Assembly: GCA_017893485.1 (NCBI GenBank)
Contig: CM030366.1
Span: forward strand, 77,133,227 to 77,197,226
Length of the DNA: 64,000 nt
Reading direction: 5' to 3'
Source: Hemerocallis citrina
Lineage: Eukaryota > Streptophyta > Magnoliopsida > Asparagales > Asphodelaceae
In this document: positions 34,449 to 45,897 of the stretch, piece after piece
Layout of the letters: every line of letters begins with the position of its first letter
Position numbering within the stretch: position 1 is the first letter of the stretch
The notes under the pieces: model-generated
What the model was told of the DNA's origin: nothing
The model's input: the letters and a program-made list of their open reading frames with translations, nothing else
Databases searched by the model: none
Made by a program: the position numbers and the translations under genes

Positions 34449-35970
34449 TGTTTGGTTTCTGATGCAATCACATATTAAATACACAAAGAAAATATTAAAA
34501 AAAAATCGAAACCTAGCCATGGATCCATGCGAAAATCATAAATCGTGTTTAGGAGTTATATTTTAAAGATGGATTTGTTGTCTCCACAGTATGCCGATCA
34601 CAGCAATGCAATATAGTGGTGCTTCTACGGTATCAACACAAACGGAATGAAAAACGGATCTCCCTCAGACCGTGATGCTAGTAGTGCGAAGGGGATGCTA
34701 GTAGTGCGAAGGGGATGTCTCTCTCACTTTCTGTGACGGATAGGATTTTTTCACGTGTCTCTTTTCCACAGATACATATCATATATATAGGTGCAGAAAA
34801 CTAACCCTAAGAAAGTAATGAGGTTGTTGGGCTCATAATCTGACCTGAGTCAGATTCGAGTTTGGGCCTTTGAACTTTAGTCAACCCATTTAATCTAATT
34901 AAATGTCCAACAAATTTCAGGAGTCCAAGTCTTACTAGATCCCTAATTAAATTCATCTTATGAATTTAAATCACAATTTCGAACCATTTTAAGTGTGTGA
35001 CCCTGTAAGTTCCCATTACGGTGCCAATAATACTAAAATCATATTCGAGTATTACAAACAGTGAGCAGTATCTAGCGACTAGCAATACATCACTGCTACT
35101 CAAGTAACAGGAATGTTAGTGTTTTGACATAACCTATCTGTAACTAATGTTACCATGTAGTCTAGTCCCTTTGTTCAAATATTTTAATTGACCACAAGGC
35201 ATAGAGCGTGTCACCCTTTTATGGTTCAATCTTTGGTTTCTTGATGTCCGAGTAGACTTACTAAAAAAAATGAGATCAATATCTCATATTGACTTATTTG
35301 AGTACGACCATGCATCTTACAGTCTCACTCAATGAAGGAGCTCATATGTATTGCTCCTGTTATGTAAGAAGGACAAATCCTATCTAAGTCACTTACTTTC
35401 CTCCGCATGATTTATAGTATATCCAATAGTTGACTTTTTAATCACCTTATTATATGTAACGTTTGACAGCATTAAAACCTATAACTTCTCATGTAGGAAA
35501 CCGTAGTGACTTTAAGACAAAGGACTACGTACACCATGGTCACTGTAAAAATCGCTTATGACACTCACGTAACGTTCCATGCAGCGTTCTAGTGGTGGGT
35601 CAGTTCAGTACATTATTACTCTAATATGTACCCATGCGAAGACTTGATATCTCATATCCATGACCCATGAGAATGATCATCAGTCTATGCACACACTAGT
35701 CTCTTTGTATTATCTTTGTCCTAATTTACAATAATACTTTACTAGGGACATTTAAGAACAGTGTTCTTATTTCAGCCAATAGAATCTTACAATCAAGTAA
35801 TGTACTTGATATTCCATGACATTGAACTTACTATTCTAAGAACTTCATTATGTTCATTTTATTCACAATAAATTATACAATAAATGAAATGTCTAAATAT
35901 GAAATAAATGTCATGATACAATGTAAACAAGTAGTCAACCCACAATTGGCCTATAGGGCATACACAAACA
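34449..35970 (-). repeat. copia 5' LTR (right)
   Basis: This 1,522 bp LTR is clearly diverged from the left copy, indicating an old insertion. It has a 20 bp tandem duplication (GATGCTAGTAGTGCGAAGGG) at about 34674-34713. Confidence 0.9.
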
Positions 35971-36600
35971 TAGACCTTAAGGCGTTCCTTGCTAAGAAGC
36001 CTCCACGGAACTTCTCAGAACTCCTGCCTAGGAGCGAGAAGTATATCCGAGCTTAAGAGGCTCTCAAACCCCCGGTCGAGATGAGCTATCCTCCAGGAAC
36101 AAACGAAAGAGTGCAAACCAAGAAGGAACCAAGAATTTCTAGAAATACGATAATGGTTAGCGTTGTCCTCCTTCTCATCATTTCGATAAGTTCACCCTTC
36201 TTAATGCCAACATATCAACAGTTCTCATGGAGATGGACAAGGAAGGGTTATTCTGCCCTCTCCCTAGAATGAACACTCTGGAGAAAAGAAGGAACATAGA
36301 TAAGTGGTGTTGTTTTTACAGAGATCACGACCACAATACATATGATTGTCAGATTCTCAAAAAAAGGTCAAAGAACTTATCCAGCAAGGGTACTTATCAA
36401 AGTTTGTTCGGAAAGATAGGGCTAATCCCCCTCCCACTCGTTGAGCTAACAAGTGTGATGAAGGATATTCTATGTCCCAAGACTAGAACTGAGGGCGGTG
36501 CTCTACTCCATTCACGGTGGACGCATGGGAGGAGAATCAAACTCCTACTGAAAGACCTTCACTTGAGAGCTAAATTCGGTGCGTAACTTCCCCCCAAGCC
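35971..36600 (+). pseudogene. Tat A gag, 3' part with zinc knuckle
   Basis: Homology resumes at CTTAAGGCGTTCC and runs parallel to 45298 onward in copy B. The frame at 36227-36360 holds MNTLEKRRNIDKWCCFYRD and the knuckle-like C..HDHN..DC, matching KWCRYHRDHDHDMDDCRALK of copy B. Multiple stops show it is dead. Confidence 0.85.
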
Positions 36601-37213
36601 CAGAGTATGGGGGTTCTAGTGACATTCTCATATAAGGATGTAGAAGGCGTTCGATGCCCCACTACAACGCACTTGTAATCAGTCTCTACATGGCCAACAA
36701 CTAGATTCGTTGCATCCTAGTGGACAATGGAAACTCTGTCAATATCCTCTTGCTGGAGGCCTTCGAATGCCTTAATCTATCTCGGGACCGTCTTATGCCG
36801 GCAGGGCATTCTCTCCATGGGTTCTCTAGGTCCCATTCCAAATTGAAGGAATAATCACCCTTCATGTGACTGCAGGAAAGGTCCCAACAACCCGATTGGA
36901 TTTCATGGTCGTCAACGTAAAGTTTACTTACAAGCTATCCTTGGCAAACCCGGCCTAGCAGCACTTAATGCCTGACGGGGTAGGAGACTCCAAAGGGAGT
37001 CGGGAGACGGCTCGGAGGTCCTATACTACTATAATGGGGGGCTCGGTCCTCCCGCTTGAAGCATTAGAGCTTCCTCAAGGGAACAGTGAAATCATTTCTC
37101 AACTAGTTGACGAACTAGAGGAGGTCCCCCTCTTCCGTGAAGACCCAGGGGATAAAAAGATATCAAGTAATTGGAATACCAAGTGTCTGATGAAGTACCA
37201 CGAGGGTGCTTAA
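36601..37213 (+). pseudogene. Tat A protease remnant fused to integrase tail
   Basis: Degraded protease sequence (the counterpart of copy B 45930-46320) runs to about 36970, with ILGKPGLAALNA-like translation. The frame at 36968-37213 holds LPLEALELPQGNSEIISQL and ELEEVPLFREDPG, the protease-RT linker. It then jumps to NWNTKCLMKYHEGA and a stop, the counterpart of the last residues of the copy B integrase (TWNAEEHLLKYQKGV, 52415). RT, both RNase H domains and nearly all of integrase are therefore deleted, with the break near 37165-37175. Confidence 0.85.
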
Positions 37214-38985
37214 CACCCTCTGGTAGAAGTAGGCTTTCAATTTCCAATAAGGTCAATACTTGAAAAACTGTCAAAACATGTAATAAAGGATATCCACGGT
37301 CAAGGCAACCACTTAGTTTTTTATTTCAATAAAACTTAACATTTTTTACAAAAGTCTTTGTACTACCATCATAGCTCTTCCACGTGATTCACATCTACGA
37401 CTCATTAAATAGTAAGTTTGGGGTCCATCTTGCCCATAAGGGCTGCTCCCACAACTAGGTATGATCAAATAACGAGTTTGGAGTTCAACACTTGGTTCGA
37501 TGCCACTTTAATCGCTTGCAAGAAAACAAGTGCGGAGCAAGACTCACTTTCAAAATTGCTCCTACAACTCGTTAACCCCATTAGACAATAAGTTTAGAGT
37601 CCAACACTTAGTTCGACTCTGCTTTAGTAGCATGCAAGAAAGAAAGTGCGAAGCATGGCTCACCATTTGGAATGTCTCCTACAACTCATTGAAAGTATCA
37701 AGTAACAAGTTTGGAGTCCAACACTTGGCTCTGCTTTAGCAGCTTGCAAACAGGCAAGCCCAGAGCGAGGTTTACCAATCAGAATTGCTCTTGCAACTTG
37801 TTAAAAATATTAAAAATAGGATTAGAGTTCACAATTATGGCTTGAAATCACCCCCCACAACCTGCAAGCATGCGAGTTTGGGGCTCGAAGTGACAATTTG
37901 AAATACTTTTGAAACTTGTTAACTTTCCAAAAGCAAGCCCGGAGCATAGCCCTCTCCCGGGGCTACTCCCATGACTTGCTCCAAATAATGAGTCGCAACA
38001 CAAAGAAGCCAAAAGTCAAGAAAAATACACTTGGAAGACTTTTATTTCATATCAATTTCCAACTACGAGGTAGGGAGTAAACGATAAGTTCCTTATTCCT
38101 AGCACAAACCTAAAGCAAAATATATCGGGTCTATCCACTCCAATCACTCTAGACGGTGAGGAAGGGGGACACTTAGGTTTAGAGCTGTGTTCCGCTTGAG
38201 ACACTTCTTCACCATTAAAGAACCACGTTGGCCGCCCGAGCTTCCCAAAAGGGATTCCAACCCATCAGATTGAGTCATGGCCACACGACCACGAGCGCCC
38301 CCCGGCTTCTCGCCAAAAGCCGTGCTTGAGGTTCCGACCACTCACTTTGGTCATCCCCAGGGATCCGTTCTCCTAAATCTCTTTGCCCCAATACACAAGA
38401 CACCTCGAACCATCAAGACAAGCCTTTCTAAGTTGGTCGAACTCCAAGTCTCTTTCAACCAACATTTAGCCAGGGAGTTCCAACTCCATCACACGCAACT
38501 TGTTGCAAGACATAGCATGCTCAACAGCCCAAGGCCCTCCCTCGGTATAAACGAAGATATGTCAATAAAGAGAGGGATGGAGTGACTACAATGTTACGAA
38601 CACCAAAGGTTTTGATCCAATGTTAAGAAGACTCGGAACACCACCAACTCATGAACTCAAGGCAATGACTTCGTGTGCTCTGCTCCTTGCTTGAGCTCCT
38701 CCAACAGTTCATCAACTCCGTACAATGAGTTTAATGCTCAGCTCGTTGCTCAAGCTACTCTATAAACTCACCTGATCCATATAATAAGTCCAGTGTCTGG
38801 CTTTTTCCTAGAGCTACTCCCAAAGCTCGCCAATTCCTGTTGCATGCTTGAAGTGTAAACCACTCCTTATAGTTCCTCCCTCAAACTCCCTAACTCAACT
38901 CAATAGGTGGCAACACAATGAATGCAAGAGTCGAGACTTGGGAAATCCTTGTCAACTTCCCAGTACAATGCTGAACACCTTGGGA
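37214..38985 (+). other. Tat A 3' untranslated region with 115-120 bp repeats
   Basis: Units with AAGTTTGGAGTCCAACACTT, TCGATGCCRCTTTA and GCTCCTACAACTCGTT recur at about 37413, 37475, 37590 and 37709. They correspond to the 115 bp units after copy B's integrase. Variable tandem repeats in the 3' UTR are a known trait of Tat-lineage elements. The rest has no recognised coding sequence. Confidence 0.8.
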
Positions 38986-38989
38986 ATAA

Positions 38990-39750
38990 AGCTCCTCTTC
39001 GGAACTCTTGGGCGCGAAGCTCCCCCCCCAATAGTTCTTCAGGGCGAAGCTTCTCTTCAAAATTTCTCAGTGGTAGAGATCCCTTTCTCAGACTGTCGGG
39101 GTCGAAGCTCTTCTACGTAGCTCTTCGTTGGCAAATCTCCTCTTCATAGCTCCCCAATGCTTAAGTTCCTCTTTGTAGCTCCCCGGGGATGGAGCACATC
39201 TTCCCAGCTCTTCGGGGACGAAGCTTCTTTTCAAATCTCCCCTCTGGCAAAGCTCATCTTTTTAGTCCATCGAGGTTGAAGCTCCCATTTGTAGCTCTCT
39301 GGGAGCGAAGCTCCCCTTCGTAGCTCCTCAGTGGCAAAGCTCCTCTTCACAGTTCTTCGGGGGTGAAGCTTCTCTTCAAAGTTCCCTGGTGGCAGATTTC
39401 CTCTTCTTAGCTCATCAGGGTCGAAGCTCCTCTTCGTAGCTTCCCAGGAGTAAAGCTCCTCTTTGTAGCTCCTCCGTGGTGAAGCTCCTCTATGTAGCTT
39501 CCCGGCACCAACGCTCCTCTTCGTAGTGCCCTGGGGGTGGGGCTCCTCTTCATAGCTTCCCGGGGGCAAAAATCCTCTTTGTAACTCCACCGATGGTGAA
39601 GCTCCTCCTCTATGTAGCTTCACGGGAGTGAAACTCCTTTTCGTAGAACCCCGGTGGATAAGCCTCTCTTCGAAGCACCCCCCGGGAGCGAGGCTCCTCT
39701 TCGTAGTGCCCCGGTACCGAAGCTCCTCTTCGTAGCCCCTTGGGGGCGGA
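38990..39750 (+). repeat. 29 bp minisatellite in Tat A 3' UTR
   Basis: About 26 degenerate copies of a unit like GAAGCTCCTCTTCGTAGC plus about 11 bp occur here. Sample starts 39423, 39452, 39481, 39510 and 39539 are exactly 29 bp apart. The array stops at the LTR inserted at 39751. Confidence 0.9.
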
Positions 39751-41782
39751 TGTAACACCCCGCAAAATAAAATGATTTATTTTTCATTATTAAATAATAT
39801 TAAATTGATAAAGTTGACTATTTTGACTATTTTCGTAAAATTGCAATTTTGCACGTGCACGTGCAAAGCTATAAAATTTTGAATTCTTAAAATTTTATGG
39901 TTAATGATTTATTTTTCTCATTTATTTTTGATATTTTAATTTTTCAGATTTATTTAAATTAATTTGACTATTTTATGACTTTGTCAATTTTACACGTGCA
40001 AAACACATGCAAATATTTTTTTTGTGCAAATCTCCAATTTTAAAATATTGAATAAATTCTCCTATTTATAATGGAGTATATCCTAAATTTTGGGATTTTT
40101 CTGAATGAAGAAACTATTTTTATAAATACTTTGAAAGCGAGGGGCTTTTATGTAAAAAGCCGATTGGATCTCAAACAAACAATGAAAATCCGTTCTTGCT
40201 TCTTTTTGGGTTGTCCATGGTCATTATTAAAGATAAAATTTATTTAAAATATATTTAGATTTTATTTTGTAAGAATTTAAACATATATGGTATTTTTACA
40301 AATATGAAATTTAAGTCGAACCTTGTGTAAGTATTTTCTTGGAAACTAAAATTTAGAAATTTTGTTTGGAAAATATAATATTTATTAGTAGGTATTATTT
40401 GTGATTTTTCTGGATTTTTCTGATATTTATTTGACGTATTTGCAAATATTACAAAGAGAATGACTTTTGTGCAAAATTACCAATTGGGGTACAAATCCGA
40501 AATTTTTAATTTCTGGGCTATGCCTGATGGTTGGATAACTCAGTAGTAAATGAATTGTTTTATTTTAATTTGTTTAACTTATTTAACTACTTTATTAAAG
40601 AAAGATATATATATATATATGTAAAATAATAATTTGTTAAGTGATGTTTCCATTTAACTTGTAAAACCCTAAAAACCCAGATTTCGGCCAATTAAAGAGC
40701 CACTACAGTCGTCCCCCTCCTCTGCAAAAACAAAATATTATTTTACTATTGGTTTTCTTGGAGGTTTGAAGTAAGGATCTTGGATTTTTGCAAAAGGAAT
40801 GACTTTTCTTATTCTCTTTATTAATTCAGTTGATATTTCAATAAGGTGAGTGACATATGTTTGATTTCTTGCTATTGTATGCATGTTTTATGTGATGATT
40901 TTTCTATTAGAAAGCATCTTAGGGGATTGTATGATGATGGATGAATAGAAATTGAACGTTTTCATGAAAACTATGCTATTGATGATTAAAATTCTATATT
41001 GATGACTTGAGATTGTTAAAGAACTTAATATAAATCATGGGTAGGTTGTTTTCCTTCATATTATTGCTGATTTGAACATACCTATGAGATTGTATGATGT
41101 TTATTGCATGAAAGTGAGTAAAGTAGGGTTCTTGCTGTGTGTGAATGTATATACTCAGTTCTTGATGTATTGATGGACAAAACTTGATTAAATACTGGTT
41201 GTAGTTGCATATATTCATGGGTAAACTAATGTAATCAGTGGGGTATGTGTATGACAAGTTGTGGAAGGAATTTTGGATCAAAAAGATAAATTCTTGAAGT
41301 AAAAAGAGGGGTTGAAGTTTTCGGGTCTGATGCTTTCAGCCGAAATTGTGTTTTTATGAGTTTTTGCGAAGTTTTCAATTGGATCTTGATTATTTTGATG
41401 CTGATATTGATTTGAACAATATATTACCTATATACGATATTTTCTTGATGCTTTTACTGATGCAAACTCACACATACACACTTATATATCTATGTTTTAC
41501 TTTTTTGAAGATTTTATGAAAAATTGCTCTTTTATGAACTTGATGAGATTTTGATTTGATTTACGAACTCCAGTATATTGGACAAGTTGTATTTGATCAT
41601 CTTGGGGTTTTAATCTTTTAAATTCATGTTTTTAAAAGTTTAAATTAAGTATCTATTGAGAAGTGCACGAAATTTAAAGATGTATGGGCTGTTTTTTACA
41701 TGAAGGTCGACTGTCTATTTTTTGAACTAAAATGAAGGTCGACTGTCATGTCGGTCGACTGTGACTTTTGAAGGTCGACCGA
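39751..41782 (+). mobile_element. Tekay/Del-like LTR, 5' part, split by Tat B
   Basis: The LTR begins TGTAACACCCCGC at 39751 after GCGGA. It carries the related candidate donor CAATAAG|GTGAGTG at 40845 and palindromes starting at 41704, 41736, 41752 and 41772, as in the LTR at 29253. It stops abruptly at 41782 where the Tat B LTR starts. I infer that Tat B inserted into this LTR and that its missing 3' part lies beyond the window. Confidence 0.85.
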
Positions 41783-42390
41783 TGATTTGGCTAAAAATGG
41801 GACTAAATCGGGATCGTTCAAATTAGGCGTCAATCTTAAAGCTCTTAGGGGTAAAATGGTAATTTCTCCTACAAACGGGTCCGAAATAGGAACTGAGCTT
41901 TTCTTCAAAGCCCAATAACCCAAAAATGGATCTATCTTGTTGGGTATGGGTAGCAGCCCGTTGCAAATCAATTCAAATTTTTAAAGAGTAATTCAAATTT
42001 GTGATTATTTCTAAGAGGCGGTTTTAACCAACTCTCTTATCGCGAAACGAGTTTAAACTCTACTTCTTATCCAAAAACACCGGGACATAGGGATAAATCA
42101 TTATCTCTAAACTGTCTCTAAAGACGACTATAAATACCCCTCTCCCCCACCATAACAAGGTAATCAATCTTTTTCCACATAAAGCGCTTTCATAATCTTC
42201 CTGATAACTGACTTGAGCGTCGGAGGATTCGTCGCCGGGATCCATCCCAGTGTATCGAACGTGTTACAGGTTCACGGCAGCAGCGAGAAACCTGTCAAAC
42301 GCTGGTGAAAGTCAATAGGTTTGCTTATTTGTTTCCTCGAAGAATCCATAAATTCATCTGTTTGCTTCCACACCAAAATCAGCAACAACA
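41783..42390 (+). mobile_element. Tat element B 5' LTR
   Basis: This 608 bp LTR starts TGATTTGGCTAAAAATGG and ends AATCAGCAACAACA. It aligns with the interrupted LTR of Tat A. A TATA box CTATAAATACCCC is at about 42129. The preceding 5 bp, ACCGA, should reappear after the 3' LTR outside the window. Confidence 0.85.
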
Positions 42391-42392
42391 GA

Positions 42393-42410
42393 TTGGCACC
42401 GTCTGTGGGA
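42393..42410 (+). promoter_or_regulatory. Tat B primer-binding site
   Basis: TTGGCACCGTCTGTGGGA lies 2 bp after the LTR end. It has the TGG needed to pair with a tRNA CCA end and matches the TGGCGCCGTCTGTGGGA form common in plant Tat elements. I leave the tRNA unnamed. Confidence 0.9.
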
Positions 42411-42459
42411 AACAAAAAGCAATCCAACCCAATTTCATCGGCGAAAGTAGTTACAAGCT

Positions 42460-42648
42460 ATGCCTCCAAAGAAAGGGAAGGCGATGGTCTCCAACCTTAA
42501 AGCCAGTCCTGCTCCTTCTCCTCCTCCACTTCAGGAGGTCCTTCCTTAACCCGTCCAGCAAGTCCAGCAATCGCAGCCTGGACAGCATCTCCCTCAATCC
42601 GTCCAGCAACTATGGCCTAGACAACCCCTTCCTAGCAACCTCAGCCCC
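42460..42648 (+). pseudogene. Tat B gag N-terminus
   Basis: ATG at 42460 gives MPPKKGKAMVSNLKASPAP and soon meets a TAA. The same MPPK start is present in copy A at 24868. The frame is then interrupted by the solo LTR at 42649. Confidence 0.75.
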
Positions 42649-44164
42649 TGATGAATCCAATATTATTCACATTTAGGAGCAATAATCTTACTGCAATTGG
42701 ACATTTAAATGTTCTATATGTGGTATTTTACTCTTAATTTCTCTTTTCCGTAGGAAACAGCCTAAAGCAGCAAAACGAGGTAGATTCAGAATTTTGAGGA
42801 TGGTACCCAGAAACTGCAGGGCATAAGTCGACTGGTGTTTCCAACAGGCGACTAGACAGAGAGGCTGACGATGCTCGGCACAGTCGACTTACTCCAGAGA
42901 CAGTCGGCTGACTGGTGATCATAAATTTACAGATGTCTCGACACAGTCGACTTACTCCCAAATCAGTCGACTGGTATTCAGCCGAGTCAGAAGATAAGAA
43001 CGGATGAAGATGAATCCTCATCCAAATCCAAAGCAAGGTTAAATTATCCAAACCCAGGTGTAAAAAGATAGGATTGCAATCTGTAGACGTGGGCGAAAGA
43101 AGTATAAGAAGGCTGGGAATAAGATGTTGAGGGTATCACTTAATCTCTGAATCATCAATCATCAACCCCAGTCATTGTTCTCTTAGGAATCGAAGAAAGA
43201 AGGAGATCAAGTACACCGAAAGGGACAAGCCAGTCGACTGTGTGACAGCCAGTCGACCTATCTGGCCGAACCTCATCAGTTTATTCCTTCTCTTTCTAGT
43301 TTTTATTTTAATCATGTATTCGAAACTAGTAGTCAATAAAAGTTTTATTATGTGGAACTAATTTCATAGTTGGGTAGATTGAAACCGTAGTTATGTAATG
43401 CTAAATTCTTCTGAATGCTTCTCTAGTACTTATTGATTGAACCTGATTGAATTGGTATAGATTTATAATAATCAAACTTGTTCAGAAGTTCTAAGAGCAG
43501 TCGACTGAGAGTGACAGCAAGTCGACTGCCATACAGAACCTGAGTTTATCAAGTTTGCATATTATAAATCTGAATCTGTTATATGGGCATAGAGACGATC
43601 CGTATCTCGTGCTCATAACTTGTAGCACAGGAATCTTTAGGGATTCTTGGTTTAATCAACTTGAAGGATCTAGATCTGATACCAATTTCTAGAACTTCAA
43701 GTGTTTGTTCGTTTCCATCGTTCCTATGTTTTCTTTAAGTGCAACTTAGTAGATACCATGCTAAATACTTAAGGAAAGAAACAAATTAGAGTAGATACCA
43801 TGCCTAGTTCTTGGCTTAGGGAAACATTAACTTTAAGGAGTAGATACCATGCCCTTAAAGGAACGAACATGAGTAATTAGAGTAGTATAGAAGGTTACTT
43901 AGCATTATTGACTATAGGTGGAGATCAAAGCCCAACTACTTAATAGACATTTGTGATTCAGAACTACTTGATCTAGTCATTTCTTTTAGAACAACATTTT
44001 CAGATTCTCATTTCTGTTTTATTGGTTAGTAAGTTAATTTCTACAATCTCTGTGGGATCGACCATTGCTTGTCACTACGCTTCTAATAATGATTCGTACA
44101 CTTGCGAGGTTTTTAATTTGTGTCTAGTTTATCTAGTTATTTAGATAGTCTAGATTGCACAACA
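42649..44164 (+). mobile_element. 1.5 kb solo LTR, possibly Athila-like
   Basis: A 1,516 bp segment begins TGATGAATCC and ends GCACAACA. It has perfect 5 bp duplications GCCCC (42644-42648, 44165-44169). Near its 3' end is CTGTGGGATCGACC...ACTTGCGAG, a block seen near the 3' end of Athila-type LTRs (recalled; tentative). A TATA-like GTATAAGAAGG is near 43101. It carries five CAGTCGACTG pairs despite being unrelated to the Tekay-like LTRs in its termini. Confidence 0.85.
42825..43528. repeat. five paired CAGTCGACTG palindromes
   Basis: Pairs start at 42825/42845, 42881/42901, 42944/42964, 43231/43250 and 43498/43519, giving distances of 20, 20, 20, 19 and 21 bp. Confidence 0.85.
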
Positions 44165-45776
44165 GCCCCCACAGGATCCTCAAGGGCCTCAAGGGGCTGC
44201 CACGGGAACCTCCCGCCGAAGTCGCCAAAGGCAACCTCCTCATCATGACCATGTCTCGATACATAATCCCCCATCCGCCTCCATGGCCTCTCACAGTCCT
44301 CCGACGCCGAAGGACTTCCGACACGTTATTATCAACCGGTAGCATGGGATAGATCTTCGGACCCACTTGGATGAGAGGCAGACCCATGATGGGATTCCCC
44401 GCTGTGAACATCAAATAGGTCCAGCGATTCGGTCCTCTAGAGCCCGATCTCCCCGTAGACCAGACCGCGGAAGATCTAACTCTCCTAAGAGGCGGAGGGA
44501 GTCACCCCGGCGCCATCAGAGGAGGAGCCGCACCCCGACCGGTTTGTCCGCTCCAAGGGACCACCGAGTTCGGGAGGCACCTGTCACAAGGGCAGAGTTC
44601 CAGCAGTTTCAAGAAGCAGTTCTGAGGACCCTCAATGTTGCTCCTAACCACGATCAGCAGGCGCCCAATCTTTAACCTGCCCCAAGCTATCACCGTGGCA
44701 CTCCAAGTCCCTTTCCACATGGGAACGAGTCCCGGGGCTCAGCAAGATATTACCGAAGGGAAGACTCGGTCTACCGCCGCCTCCACGAGATGGAGAGGCA
44801 CCTTGGATGACTTGACAAAGAAGAGGAACAAAGGGCGAGGAATTTTCATCCGAGCAGACCTCCATTCTCCCGGACCATCATGGAAGCCCCGGTCCCGGAA
44901 AATTTCAAGCCCCCTAACTTTGAGTCATACAACGGGGAGTCGGACCCCGCTGACCACATTGAAAGTTTTAAAACTCTCATGATGATCCACCAGGCTTCAG
45001 ATGTGCTCCTTTACAAAACCTTTCCTGCCACCCTGAAGGGGCTTGCAAGAGAATAGTACTCTCGACTCACCATGGCCTCCATCTTCTCCTTTGATCAGTT
45101 CGAAGAGCTCTTCCTTACTCATTTCGTGAGTAGTCGTCACGCTGAAAAGACAAGCACCTTCTTACTATTACTCCATCAAAGGAAAGGCGAGCGGCTAAGG
45201 GACTATGTTAAGCATTTCACCTCTAAGGCCCGGTCCATCGCATCCCTAGACTAGTCAGTGGCCTCTGCTGCTTTCCAATCCAACGTCACTAACGACAACC
45301 TTAAGGCATCCCTTGACAAGAAGCCTCCTCGGGATTTCTTAGAACTTCTGTTTAGCAGTGAGAAGTACATCCGAGCAGAAGAGGCTCTCAACTGCCCCAC
45401 TCTTGAGGGATCATCTTCGAGAAACAAACGGAAGGGCACTGAAGATGAAGGAGCTAAGAAGCTCTAGAAAGATAATGGAGGCCAGCGTCGCCCTCCTCCC
45501 CACTTCGAGAAGTTTACTCAACTCAACGCGATTGTTTCAGCCATCCTGATGGAGGTCGGGAAAGAAGGTCTCCTCCCACCACCTCCGAAGATGAACACAC
45601 TGGGAAAGAAGAGAAATAGGGACAAATGGTGCCGCTACCACAGGGATCACGACCATGACATGGATGATTGTCGGGCCCTCAAAGATGAGATTGAAGCCCT
45701 CATTCAGAGGGGGGGCGACTTTTTAGGTTTGTTAGGAAGGACCGAGCAGATTCTCCTACGCCCTCCAGGGGGCTAA
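44165..45776 (+). pseudogene. Tat B gag
   Basis: After the solo LTR the gag continues. Conserved parts are NFKPPNFESYNGESDPADHI (about 44900), MMIHQASDVLLYKTFPATL, FSFDQFEELFLTHFVSSRHA, RKGERLRDYVKHFTSKARSI and KPPRDFLELLFSSEKYIRAE. The knuckle region KWCRYHRDHDHDMDDC is followed by KDEIEALIQRGGDF, ending at TAA near 45774. Stops at about 45055, 45252 and 45465 and at least one frameshift break it. The order and motifs are those of plant Tat gag. Confidence 0.9.
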
Positions 45777-45897
45777 TAAGTGAACTGAGCGACATGCCGA
45801 GACCCCAAATTCTGAATCTGAAGCTATCCTACATCTCATACACGGAGGCCCAATAGGGGGAGATTCAAACTCCTCTCGAAAAGCCTTCGTACGAGAG

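Larger units (their letters stand above)
26150..35970 (-). mobile_element. Ty1/copia element nested in Tat A gag
   Basis: The element runs from TGTTAGATTTCTG at 26150 to GGGCATACACAAACA at 35970. Flanks TACAC (26145-26149) and TAGAC (35971-35975) are a 5 bp duplication with one mismatch, and Tat gag homology resumes right after it. On the minus strand the LTR begins TGTTKGTGTATGCCC. The primer site lies at the right and the polypurine tract (GTGCAAGTGGGGGAT) at the left. The coding region is badly broken and contains a 3.4 kb solo LTR. Without that insert it is about 6.4 kb. Confidence 0.92.

Noticed and set aside
39231..39758. 175-codon minus-strand open frame
   Set aside because: It lies entirely in a 29 bp minisatellite and cycles through all phases; no protein family.
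42305..42676. 123-codon open frame
   Set aside because: It crosses the Tat LTR end, primer site, gag start and the border of an inserted LTR.
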